Assembly: GCA_954871525.1 (NCBI GenBank)
Contig: OX940867.1
Span: forward strand, 16,593,343-16,657,342
Length of the DNA: 64,000 bases
Direction of reading: 5' to 3'
Source: Parietaria judaica
Lineage: Eukaryota > Streptophyta > Magnoliopsida > Rosales > Urticaceae
Shown: positions 23,100 through 34,200 of the stretch, in pieces
Position numbering within the stretch: position 1 is the stretch's first letter
Layout of the letters: every line of letters begins with the position of its first letter
Notes under the pieces: model-generated
What the model was told of the DNA's origin: nothing
The model's input: the letters and a program-made list of their open reading frames with translations, nothing else
The model's database searches: none
Made by a program: the position numbers and the translations under genes

Positions 23100-23874
23100 T
23101 GTTAAGGTCGGATTTGGTCAAATCCATCCTCAACACAACTCGTGTCGTTTTGTCCGTAAACGACATGAGGGGAGACGAGGAAGTTCATCACCCGAGGGGG
23201 ATTATCCCCGAGGAGGAACATCCCCGAGGAAGAATACCCCCGAGGAGGCTCATCCACGAGGAAACGCAGCCACATGAAAGCAAGTTGCGATGAAGCGTCA
23301 CATCGCACCCGACGAGGAATTTCGTCATGATGATTGTGCAGGGCCGAATGACCATTGACGAGATGTGCATTTAATGAAGCCGACCTACTCACTCGATGAG
23401 AACACCAGCGACGAGGCTGGCAGAGTCGAATGACGGCTGATGGGATGCGCATTTAATGAGGCGCACCTACCCATAACGGCAGCCTGCTCGGAAGTGACAT
23501 AAAGCAAGGATTAACTATGCTGCCCTCAAATCACGCCAGAGAGTGAATGATTAAAGAGAAAAAGGCGGGAAGGATGCGAGGGAAAGGCATCGTTAACTCT
23601 ATAAAAGGCAAGATAAGCCTCATTTGTAAAGGTTCGGAAAAATATAGGAAAAAGTCCCGGAAAGAGAAAAGAACTCTTGTAATAGAAAAGGCTAAGGAAA
23701 CTGAGAGAAGCTTGAGGCTCATGATCCTTCATCTGTCCAGCTATTCAACGGAAGAAAACTGAGCTCATTTTCGGAAAATATAATAAAACAGAGATATTCA
23801 TCAATTATTGTTGTTTATTTGTTATTTGGTGATTATCTTTGTGACTGGAAAAGGGTGGTGAAAATCGCCCTACA
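23100..23874 (+). repeat. 3' LTR of the Tat Gypsy
   Basis: 775 bp, TGTTAAGG to CCCTACA, then the GTAAT duplication. ORFs called within it on either strand repeat in the 5' LTR and are not supported as genes. Confidence 0.93.
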
Positions 23875-25324
23875 GTAATCTATTCATTTTTTTTTTGGTG
23901 TTTTCATTGATTAAATATTTTTTAAATAATAATATGATATTTTGGTGTAACTTATTTTCAGATTTGAGCTTAATTCGGATTTTCTCATAATTGCGGCAAA
24001 AGTCTTCTAAGTTTATGTGATGGAATTATATGTGTTTGTGTATGATTATATATATATATATATGTTTGTGTATGATATTAGTTTTTATAGGTAGCTTAAG
24101 CTAACTAGCCTTCTTAAACGTTTAAAATTGTCAAAATAGCAATTGTTTGGTTAATTTTGTGCCATATCCAATAAACCATATTAATTGATATAAAATGACT
24201 TATCTACCCTTATTATTGATAATAATTAATATAAAAATTTGAATTAACAAATTTATTTAAAATTTATTTTAATAATTAATAATTAATACGAATTTATTTT
24301 AATTTTTTTTAAATTAATAAAATAATAAATTAGGAAACAAATATTTGAGTTCCTAATTTAAAAATAAATTTCAAATTTAAATATAAAAAACGTTTTCCAC
24401 TTTTTGAAATAAATATTCAGATTTCTTAAGAAACATTAATTCGAATTAACCATATTAATAATTTAAAATAATTTTAATTAAAAAATATTAACCAAATTAA
24501 CAATTCGAATTAGCATACATTTACACAATTAAATACGAAAAAACCAATTAACATACATTTACAAATCGAATTAACATACATTTACAAGAATAAACCAATA
24601 AACTTACATGTAAAATTTGAATTAACATACATTTACAATTCGAATAAACATGAATAAACAGATATTACACGACAAAATCAGAGAAAAAAATCGCCATCGA
24701 GCCAACGCTGCCGCCTACGCTTTCTGACCCATCGTTGTCGCGCTCTGACCCCGTTCCTTGTTCCGAGATTTCGATCTCCGGCGACTCTCAGCTGAACCTA
24801 ATGATTTTCCACGAGTAAATTCACAAATCAATGAGAGAGCCGAAAAGAAAATACAATATGGAGATAAGTTTAAATAATCTTGCAAATTCATAAGTAATCT
24901 TGCAAATTCATAAGCAATCTTCCAAAGATATATCAAGTGTTCAATAAACCAAAACTAAAACCTAATAATCTTTATCTAGGGTTTCAAAGATCACAAAACA
25001 AAATTTTGAATCGGAATCTCAACCCGTTGCGTAGATCGGCTAAACGTTGTGCTTAACTTTCTTCATCAGCTCCACAAATTCCCGAAAAGCTGCAAAAACA
25101 AAAAAAAAAACAGTTTGGTTCGCATCAGAATCACAAGAATTAGTACAAAATTGAACCGTCAATATATAATCGATTCAACATGAAGTAAAAGGCAAAAGCT
25201 TCGATGAAAACCCAGATATGTAAGAACAATCTGATTCAAATCGCTATAGAAAAATTCATGGGCATTGGAGTTTTGAAATTTGAAAATCAATATAGAAAAA
25301 TTGAATATAAAAAAAGTACAGATT

Positions 25325-25720
25325 TCTTCCTCTTTGGTGGACTTGGCGTCTTCGACACGCTTGAAGAAGACGAGGGTGTAGCTCCACCGAACACGTTCAT
25401 GAGCTTGGCGTCGGTGGCGAGGTTTCCGACCTAGAGGTTGTTCGACGACATAACCATGTCGTCCTGCTCGCTAAACTTCGTGCGGACGTGGATCTGCAAT
25501 TCGCTAGAGAAGGTCGCGGATCTGCAGAAGCTATCGAACATGTCGTCAAAATACAAATGAAGAATCGATTCGTCGCCGCCAACAGGCAGCCTGCCGTGCC
25601 ACCGGGCGCAACTTCCGCCGAGTCTCTGTCGTCCGATACGACGCTCATCATCATCCGTGGCTTCTTGGAGGCCCGATCAGTCGTCGACTGGAGCTAGGAG
25701 AGCCTCTGATCCATCATGGT
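25325..25720 (-). pseudogene. Captured FPA-like RNA-binding protein fragment
   Basis: On the minus strand, one frame reads SSNNL-stop-VGNLATDA, LMNVFG, and after a small frame change YTLVFFKRVEDAKSTKE. This follows the first RRM of plant FPA/spen-type proteins, which start NNLWVG and contain FxxxxDAxxAKE. FPA controls RNA 3'-end choice and flowering time. The Trp of NNLWVG is TAG (25431-25433). The loop between the two RRM motifs is mostly deleted. Upstream coding-like sequence (DDMFDSFCRSATF; SVVSDDRDSAEVAPGG in another frame) is not recognised. GC-rich against AT-rich surroundings, as captured exons usually are. Confidence 0.6.
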
Positions 25721-26035
25721 AGTTTCTCAAGAAGAGGAGGAGGAGGAGGAGGAGGAGGAGAAGAAGAGGAGGAGAGATAGAGAGAGAGAGTCTCACGAGC
25801 CACAAAAGAAAGAGAAAGAGAAAACTGATCCACTTTTTTCTAGTATACCATTTGAAAATCTGGTACAATTTATCCCACAAATTATGCACAATTAATAAAA
25901 AATTAACATTTTAATTAATTTAAAAGTAAAAAACAAATTTTAATAGGTTGAGGGCAATTTTGGTATGAAAAAATTAGTTTTCAATGCCACATCATCCTGA
26001 TTGGCTATTTTTGAAATTAGAACTATACGTTTGAT

Positions 26036-27055
26036 CAAGGTTTTAAATACCGCTTGCCGATATCGTTTCGCAATTTTCGTTTTACGGATATATCGCTTGC
26101 CGATGGGTATGCCGATGGGCAAATCGTAAAAAAGGACATACCGCATGCCGCATATACCGCACTTTTCGCATGGGCATACCGCATGCCGATGGGGTTTTCG
26201 ACGGATATTCTGTAAAAAATATTTGAGTATTTAGGCAAGATATTTATATAAGTTCAAAACTACATTTTTAATAAATACAAGATATTTGTAACTTAAATAT
26301 GTAGGTGAAATGTATAATATTAAGTCACTTTATTAGTTGAAGTGTATAATATTAAGTCAAATTATTATGTGAAGTTAATATGTATGTTAATTAAGTGTGT
26401 AATATTAAGTGAATATGCATGTTAATTGTATATGTATGTTAACAAATTTAATATTAGTTGAAGTGTATAATATTAAATGAATATGTATATTAAGCGTATA
26501 TGTATGTTAGGTGAAGTTAATATGTATGCTAAGTGTATAATATTATTTGAAGTGTATAATATTAAGTTAAATTATTAGTGTGAATGTGTGATATTAGTTG
26601 AATGAATAACAAAAAGTCCCACATTGATAGATTACAAGAGTTTAGTGATGTTTATATACCAAATATTAGGGACAAGGGCTTGGGCCCTATGGGTCATAGG
26701 ATTTTGTGGATGGGGGAGGACTCACACAAATGTTACACCACCAAACGCGCGCGCCGCCGCCGTCCATCCGACCGGCCGTGGCGAGGTGGGGTGCTCTTGT
26801 GTTAGTATAATTATTTTTGCCGAAAGTTTAATTGGTATTTTTGCCGAAATCTACCAAAAATGTGATTTTTACCGAAATTCCAATTTCGCAATTTTTACAC
26901 TGAAAAACGAAAAACGAATTTCCACACCCGTGACCATGCGAATTTCGCAAAATTTGGTAAAACGACAGAGAAGGGCACGAATTTCAAACCGCATTTCTGC
27001 GAAAAACGAATTTCACACGAATTTCGCATGGAAATTCGCAAAATTTTATACCTTG
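26036..27055. mobile_element. Non-autonomous hAT element, 1.0 kb
   Basis: Ends CAAGGTTTTAAATA and, reversed from the right, CAAGGTATAAAATT. They are flanked by CGTTTGAT (26028-26035) and CATTTGAT (27056-27063), an 8-bp duplication with one mismatch. The related sequence at 51823 is uninterrupted here and shows the empty site. Subterminal words CGCAATTTTCG and TTTCGCAAAATTTGG resemble the other hAT ends in the window. The inside includes a GC-rich patch (26740-26800). No transposase; ORFs inside are not convincing. Confidence 0.85.
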
Positions 27056-27221
27056 CATTTGATAAAATGCAATTTAAACGTAGTAACGTAGCTATTAGCT
27101 ATAATTTCTCTTTTTTATATCATGACATGCTATTAGATAATAGAATAGAATCAATAATTATCATGACATGCTTTTATTTTTGGTATTTTTAACACACTAT
27201 TTTAAAATTGGGCAAATATAA

Positions 27222-28234
27222 GGGCCTGTTTGGTTAGCGTTTTATAAACTTGTTTTTGATGATCTGGTTAGAATTTTTGGTTTGAAAAATCAGTTCGATA
27301 AACCATATTTTTGAAATTTTTGGAATGTTGTTTGGTTAAGTTTTTCTGTGACATGTTTTTAGAAATAAAAACTAAAAACCATGTTTGGTTAAGTTTTTAG
27401 ATTTTAATCTCTTTTTAAAATAATATATATATCTCCGAGCTTGGCGTCGTGTTTGTGGAGAGCAGTACGGAAAAGATGTTCGAGAGCTCTCATGGCTTTG
27501 ACCTTACTCTGCAACGCCACTATGTACTCGGCGGTCTCCTCGAAGAGCTCGTCCACGGCGAGACTCTTGCCGCCGGGCACGATCCTCTGCAGCGCCTCCA
27601 TCCTGCTCTCGATCTCGTCTCCGCCGTCCGATTCGGCGTCGCGATTGAGATCGTCGCCGGGCACGATCCTCTGCAGCGCCTCTATCCTGCTCTCGATCTC
27701 GTCTCCGCCGTCCGATTTGGCGTCGCGATTGAGATCGTCGCCACTCTTTTTCCGCTTGCGCGTGGAGGCAAAGTGGTGGACGAGCGTGGAGACGGGAGGG
27801 GCTTGGAGGAGGTGGTGGATTCCGATGAGGATTCCTCCATTGGAGCACTGTTACCAGTTGATGACAAGAAAATAGCTGAAGAGATTTACGTACTGTGCTG
27901 AAATGGAAGATGATATGCATCGTGGTGACGAGGGGAGAGAAAAAAAAAAGAGAGAGAGGGAGGTGATGAAATATGGATCGTGGTGAATAGGGAGAGAAAA
28001 AATAAGAGAGAGGGAGGAGAAAGTGGGGAGTAGTGAGAGAGAAAACAAAAACTATAACTGGGAAAACACCGTATCCATGTTTTCCACATTCCTTTATAAA
28101 ATTTCCAAACCAAAAATTAGATTTTATAAATTAATTTTAAAAAACTTAACCAAACGTGGATTATCAAACCAAAATACCACTTTTTGAGACCAAAACGTAA
28201 AACCAGGTTTTCCAAAAGCTAACCAAACAGGCCC
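27222..28234. mobile_element. PIF/Harbinger-type element carrying an HLH gene
   Basis: Terminal inverted repeats GGGCCTGTTTGGTTAGC are identical over 17 bases at both ends. The flanking 3-bp duplication TAA (27219-27221, 28235-28237) fits PIF/Harbinger. Outer ~200 bases on each side are AT-rich. The centre is GC-rich and is the captured gene. There is no transposase, so this is a 'Pack'-type non-autonomous element of 1013 bp. Confidence 0.88.
27404..27840 (-). pseudogene. Captured PAR1/PAR2-like HLH protein gene
   Basis: ATG 27840 gives MEESSSESTTSSKPLPSPR. After a one-base frame change in the basic stretch (TRKRKKSGDD) the helix-loop-helix follows: DEIESRMEALQRIVPGGKSL, then VDELFEETAEYIVALQSKV and KAMRALEHLF. 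This closely follows plant atypical HLH proteins of the PAR1/PAR2 type, which lack DNA binding and block bHLH partners in shade response. About 84 bases are tandemly duplicated, so the first helix (EIESRxEALQRIVPG) occurs twice. Nearly the full length of such a short protein is present, inside a Harbinger-type element. If transcribed, dimerisation or small-RNA effects on the parent gene are possible; nothing shows this. Confidence 0.78.
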
Positions 28235-28421
28235 TAAGTTTATAAATATTTTATAAGTTTTCCGTCGAAAAGTGTCAATAATCCGTCGATAATCATCGAA
28301 AAGTGTCGATAATCGGTAAGCTACAGTATTATAAATTTTCCGTTGGTTAATCGGTAAGTTATCAAAATATCCGTCGAAAACGGCAAGCGATTTATCGGCA
28401 AATTTGGTAAGTTGAACCTTG

Positions 28422-28496
28422 CTTGAAAGGAAGATCGCACAACACGCGTTCTTGCTTGCAAAACCAAAGGCGTGTTGTAAAAGTTATGTCTTTTAA
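28422..28496 (+). pseudogene. TDX-like thioredoxin exon, second half
   Basis: It continues the exon broken at 15287: counting the duplication CTTGAAAG once, the frame gives TLERKIAQH, then AFLLAKPKACCKSYVF and TAA 28494-28496. LExKIAQH is the normal C-terminus of TDX-type thioredoxins. The Cys-rich tail after it is unusual and may be post-decay sequence or a family variant. Confidence 0.85.
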
Positions 28497-30222
28497 CATT
28501 CGCAGTACTGCGCTTGAGTTGATGAATAGATCCAACTATATATTTTTTTCTTTAATATTTGAAAATAATTGTAGATTTGGTTACTGGTATGTTGCCATCA
28601 TCAACGGAGTTCGGTTTTATTCGGTCTCTGTCCGGTTTTGGTTCGAAAATTGGGTACATTTGTCAACAAATCGGGAACTGATGCCTGTTACCCGCCCAGT
28701 TTTACTTTCTTTCTTTTTTCATTAATGTATAATAGTTTTAGCATTTAAGATTTATTTGGTTTGAAACTTAAAGTACATTGTTTATTACTTCATTATAATG
28801 GTTTTTTAACTCATGAGATTTATAACCTATAAAAAATAAAAAAAAAACGGACTGGCACAGTTTTCTGCCTAATCCAGTTTTGGCCAGCTCAAAAATAAAA
28901 CATTTTTATAAACTTGGAGACATTGAATTTTTTTGTCTTTTTCACCAAAATTTTGTAAATTTTAGGGCCTTTGGCTTGTAATAATATTTGGCAAATTTCA
29001 ATAACCTCTAAATTGAAAATAAATGTAGGAACATCGAATGCGAAAGTCGCATGGAGAGAAGGAGAATCGCAAGCATTTCAGATCCACTCTTTCTTGGCAA
29101 TTCAAATCAAAGGAGACCGATTGCGCTACATAATCAATCGCATCAGTGAACTTATTGCCTTCGAATTAAATTTATAAAAAAAAAAAAAAAAATAGCAAAG
29201 AGAGGGTAAGAGAATATAGTTCTATTCTCGCAAAAAAAAAAAAAAAAAAAAGAATATAGCTCTATCTATCTACTCAAGACCAAGTGAGTGCATAATTTGC
29301 GATGCTTCTTCGATGGTTTTTATAGACAGAGGAAGTGCATAACCCTAGTTGGATTACATTTTCGATGTTGATGGGCTTCACTGGGCTTGGGCCCATTCTT
29401 CAGCCTTGTTTTGCTGATGTCAAGAGCTATTATAACATTTATTTTAAGAATAAATAATCTTCCAAGTAATCCTGAAAATGTAGGAGGGGTCGGATTTTGA
29501 CTTTTTATTTTTATTTTTTATCCGATCTTAGACGGGCTTCCGCACTGTTTAGGAAAACCTTGCTCGGAACTTTCTCGTCGAAGTGGACGGAATATCCTAT
29601 GATAGTTTTGCGGGAAATTCATTCATGATTAGCCTGTTAAAATATGGATATTTGTTGAAAAAAACTACTCATATGTTATAAAAATATGACTTATATTTTC
29701 AATCTTTCTATTGTGGTAAAAATTCTCAACGATATAACAAAATTCAACATAAATAATTAAGTTTTTCCGTTAACTCTCTACCGTAAAATTTCAAGTGGCG
29801 ACGTAAGCTTTGACCACGTGGCGACAATGTTAGCCTACAATGCCTTTCTGTTTGATAGTTAACTCAAAAACTTCTATTTTTTTATTATAATGCAATAAAT
29901 TATTGCAGTTGTTTTCAAATAACTGGTACCGATTTTTGTTTATTATTTGAAAAACTAAAAAAAAAATTAGAAAATTGTTTGGTGCTTTGCTCTTTTTATT
30001 TTTCAATAATATAAAATATAGTTACATACATAAGACATTGTGAAAGTCACATACAATAATAAGTGTACATAATAACCTTCATGGATAATGTCATAATGAC
30101 TTCATAGAGGAAAGAGAAGAAAGAAAATGAGATTGATTATTACAAAACATCTTAAACACACATATTGATAATTTGTTAATTAAACAACACAATTATTCAA
30201 TAATTTTTTTCTTTCTTTCAAA
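28497..30222. other. AT-rich gene-free stretch with two poly-A runs
   Basis: No credible gene. Poly-A runs at about 29177-29191 and 29230-29250. The second is bracketed by near-identical AAGAATATAGYTCTAT at about 29210 and 29251, like a very short retroposed tail with its target duplication. An ORF at 28971-29177 has no recognisable motifs. Confidence 0.5.
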
Positions 30223-30231
30223 TCTATCTAT

Positions 30232-31224
30232 GGGTAAACTGCGATTAATGTACCAAATGTTTGATCTGCTGCGGATTATGTACCCAATGTTTATTTTCGA
30301 CGGCTAATGTACCCAAATTTGATTCCGTTAGATTTTTTTTGTGTTTTCCGTCACTTGACCGTTAGCAAGTGATTCCTCCTCTATATGTATAGTTTTTGTA
30401 TTTTTGGCATAACTCACTAATTTTTTTTCTCCAAATTTCATGAATAAACTACCGTTAGAAAGCTAAGAGATATATATACAATTTTGGTGTTTTAAGTTTT
30501 GTAAAAAAAAGTTAAAAAAAAATACGAAATTTCAATTACAACGTAAAACTGGACATTAGTGTAATACAAAATATTTGTTTCGAGCAAATTTTAATATACT
30601 TAATGATTTTTTCTGATAAAACGTAAAACTAAAACGTTGTAGATAAATCTTTTATCTTTCCAACGGTAGTTTATTTATAAATTTTGGACAAAATGAGTAA
30701 GTTATGCCAAAAATACGAAAGATTTTTTCACATCTCATCTTTCATATTTTTGGCATAACTTACTCATTTTTGGTCCAAAATTTATAAATAAACTACCGTT
30801 TTAAAGATAAAAGATTTATCTACAACTTTGTAGTCTTACGTTTCATCATAAAAAGTCATTAAGTATATTAAAATTTGCTCGAAATAAATATTTTGTATTA
30901 AATTAATGTCCAGTTTTAAGTTGTAGTCTAAATTTCGTATTTTTTAAAACTTTTTTTACAAAACTTAAAACACTAAAGTTGTAGATCTATCTCTTAGCTT
31001 TCCAACGATAGTTTATTCATTAAATTTGGACAAAAATGAGTGAGCTATGCCAAAAATACGAAAAGCGTACATATATAGGAGGAATCACTCGCTGACGGTC
31101 AAGTGACGGAAAACACGAAAAAATCTAACGGAATTAAGTTTGGGTACATTAGCCGTCAAAAATAAACATTGGGTACATAATCCTCAGCCGATCAAACATT
31201 TGGTACATTAGCCCCAGTTTACTC
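30232..31224. mobile_element. Fold-back (MULE-type) element, 993 bp
   Basis: Almost the entire element is one inverted repeat: both arms carry CTAATGTACCAAATG, GGATTATGTACCCAATG and TTTTCCGTCACTTGACCGT in mirror order. It is flanked by a perfect 9-bp duplication TCTATCTAT (30223-30231, 31225-31233), the size made by Mutator-like transposases. No coding sequence. Confidence 0.88.
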
Positions 31225-31233
31225 TCTATCTAT

Positions 31234-34200
31234 TTACAATTTACCATATAGTTAATTCATCATTTTTTTTACTGTTTTCGAAAAGTAGAAAAAAAATTTG
31301 CAATTCTTATCAAACAGGGCCGTGTTTGCATCCTAGAACATGTTTTGGTTACTATGAGAAAAGTTAAGGTTCGTTGTCAACTATTTGAAGTTCTTGTAGC
31401 TCTCGTATGTGGTAATCGGTGGCGGAACCGAGAATCAGAGAAAGGGGGACTTATAACAAGGATAAAAATATGATCAAATCATATATTCCGGCGTAAAACT
31501 TCACGCTAAATAATTAGCGAAAAAACTTAACTATTTATTTCAAATATTTGTATATTATTACAAAAATTGCAAAAAAAGAAAAAAAATATAAATTATATTT
31601 TCTTGTATTATATAATTACTTATTTTTGTCGCAAATATTCATTACAATAACACTACTTTTAGACGATAAATTATACAATGAAACAAATTTTAGTAATAAT
31701 TTGTGAGATGGAACTCTTCCCTATAATTTCATAATGACAATAAATTCAGTAATTAGAGAAAAAAATATTCATATTAGGCAGCTACTAAGCACAAGAAAAC
31801 AAAGAAAAAAAAACAAGCATGGATAATAATATACCTGCATTATTGAGTGGTTGAGGATAATTAAATTGCCTGAGATTAGTACTGTATTGTGGTCGAATAG
31901 GGAAGTTTATAAGTGGAAATTCATGCTTTTGCAAGAATTTAATATATAGGAGTTTTAGAAAAGAAAAAAAAAAGGTAAGCCCATGAGAAAAGCCACGTGG
32001 TTTACAGATTTTTTACACCGATGATGAGTTTTAGCCACCTAAGGTGACACTCTTATAGGATCTTCATGTCTCATCTCAAAATAGTTTTATAATTAATTAT
32101 ATAAATATACATAAAGTTTAGAGAGATTCCATTCCACCTTTGCGATTCCCCATACAAATATTACATGTCCACAAGAAAAAGACACATCCCGAAATATATA
32201 CCACTCTCAAAGTCTCATGCGTTAGGTATTAAAAAGACATACCTTTCAAATGGTTAAAAAAAAAACATACCTTTCAATATCCTATCTCAAGACACAAAAT
32301 ACTATTCGAAAATGGTATCATTTTTAACTCTCGTTAATTGTGACATATGTATTCAAATGGTTAAAAAATGAAGGGATATAAAGCTAAGTTTGTTTTTTTT
32401 TTTTTTTTGTCTTTTGTAGCATATATTCTCAAGTTAAGTTTTACTGCAACCATATATACTAAAGCTATATTTATAATTATATATACTCAAGCCGTATTTT
32501 ACTGAGAATTTTGATAATTTCATCCATTTTTAACGGCGAGAACTTTTGCCACTAATTTTTTCCTCTCTCTCAATTTTCAACTAAAATATGGATTTCGAAC
32601 AATAAGTGTTTATGCATGTTTTACATCTAAAACTTCACAAAGCATTTCATTTCAGGAGAGAGAGCTAATTTGAAGCAGGTGTCCATGACAAAACTGTGGA
32701 ACAAAATCGTTCGAGCAAACTAGTGGGTGTGTCCTAACCTCTTCTTATTTCTCATACATCTTCAAATAGATTGAGATTTTTTTTAGAAAACAATAAACAG
32801 AACCACCCTATCATTTAAAGTTTTCAATCCTATAACCTTAAAACATTGTGGAAATAATGGTCAAACTGAAGATTTATGCAATGGATCCAAGAGATTCGAG
32901 ACTCTGGTAATGATTCAAAGTTCAGATTTTGGTATATCGCGAGGGGGAACCCGGTCTGCAACATCGATGTTGTGGTGCGGATCTTCTCGACATTCGTGAG
33001 CCCAAACAAAGACGATGAGGTCGAGAGCAACGGTGTGGTGAAAGATGAGAACGAGAACGAGAGCATAGACATTCTTCGCGGACTTGAGCACGCCCAAAGC
33101 TTTCGAGAATCTATGAAGGAAACTGTAATTCGAAAGAGAAAAAAAAAATCACAACACAACACAAAAAAAAATATTAAATGAATAATTGAATTCTTTAAGA
33201 TGCATTTTTTTTCTTCCATCACAGGCAAATAAAACAAATGTCGAAAAAATAGATTATGTGGAACAAGACTTTGATTTATGATCCAAAGAAAAAGAAGAAG
33301 AAAAAGAAAAGAAGAAAACAATTGATAGCACTCCGTTAAAAAAATGGATGATTATCTCAAAGTTTATAGTAAAATACAACTTGAATGTACATGTTCCATA
33401 GTAACTTAAGAATATATGCCATTAAATAATAATAATAAAAAACTTGACTCTATACCACCCCACTTTGACTGGGGCACCATTAGCTTTAAATTTTGATACA
33501 TAACAAAAAAGATGGACTAATAAATTATTTAAAATCACGGTCAATTATTTTTAAGACAAAATTTTTATTAGACCCGTCTTTATATAATTTTTTATTTATA
33601 ATATGATTATGTAGTTATCTTGAATTTTTATTTTTATTTTTAACGTTTTACCAAAATTTGTATGGAAACTTAAAATTTGTTTAGCTTATTAAAACATAAA
33701 TTTAATAAAAAATTTAAGTAGAATTTACCAAAATAATTGTCTATTTTTGTATTTTATATGTATATATACATATGGTTTATAACTTTATATTTTATCCTTA
33801 AGTTAAATTGAATTCTTAATTTGTCTTTATTTGATTTATTTAAAGATAAAAAGACAAACTAAAGGACGTAGATTTAGACAAGTGTAAAAAAAGTTAAAGA
33901 GCGTGATATAATAGTTATATAAAATGACGAGCCATAATAATAATAATAATAATTTTCCCGAGTCTTAGAAACCAAATATAAATATCCAAATCCACAGTTA
34001 TACAACACCACAAAATGAGTTTAGAAACAATCACCACCAGTTTACAAATAGCATTCCACTTTATAAAATATAACTCAGTCTAAAGCCTACGTCAACATTA
34101 AAATATTATATAATTTTCATGGAGAATTGATAGTAACATACCAATGTTATTTAAAATTATTTTTTTATTAAAAAAATTAATTAAATTAATACTTTAAAAA

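Larger units (their letters stand above)
16388..23874 (+). mobile_element. Tat-clade Ty3/Gypsy retrotransposon, 7.5 kb
   Basis: LTRs at 16388-17147 and 23100-23874 flank, in order, a primer-binding site, gag-protease, RT-RNase H, a second RNase H, integrase, a short tandem repeat and a polypurine tract. A 5-bp duplication GTAAT lies on both sides (16383-16387, 23875-23879). The second, archaeal-like RNase H before the integrase is typical of the Tat group. The RT palm is deleted, so this copy cannot move by itself. Confidence 0.95.
24100..27101. mobile_element. MULE-like unit with captured sequence (limits approximate)
   Basis: The left edge reads GCTAACTAGCC then ACGTTTAAAATTG. The right edge, reversed, reads GCTAATAGCTACG then ACGTTTAAATTGC. 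These look like diverged terminal inverted repeats. No target duplication was found. The right 250 bases (25840-26035 plus 27056-27101) match 51640-51885 in a second unit. Inside are an FPA-like fragment and a later hAT insertion. A (GAG/GGA)n purine tract lies at 25730-25795. Class assignment is an inference. Confidence 0.5.
15288..28421. mobile_element. 13.1 kb hAT-type element with nested insertions
   Basis: Terminal inverted repeats CAAGGTTCAACTT match at both ends, and the 8-bp duplication CTTGAAAG flanks them (15280-15287 and 28422-28429), the hAT signature. Subterminal DNA on both sides is rich in TTTTCGGT, CGAAAA and ATCGGTAA words, likely transposase sites. A ~60-70 bp segment with CTTTTCGGTCTTTTCGACAG is duplicated at about 15480-15600. 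Own sequence is 15288-16387, 23880-24100 and the segments after 27101. Everything else came from later insertions. No transposase of its own is seen. Confidence 0.9.

Noticed and set aside
24045..24065. TA runs here and at 10290, 16290, 35260 and 43245 as regulatory sites
   Set aside because: Simple microsatellites in AT-rich DNA, with no gene start nearby.
26600..27091. Overlapping plus-strand ORFs inside the small hAT element
   Set aside because: No motif; they cross the element border and the GC-rich patch explains the open frames. AAGTCCCACATTGATAG looks like part of an older retrotransposon end, but I could not define it.
32830..33321. 163-residue minus-strand ORF
   Set aside because: Low complexity (Phe/Ser/Leu), open on both strands, no recognisable motif.
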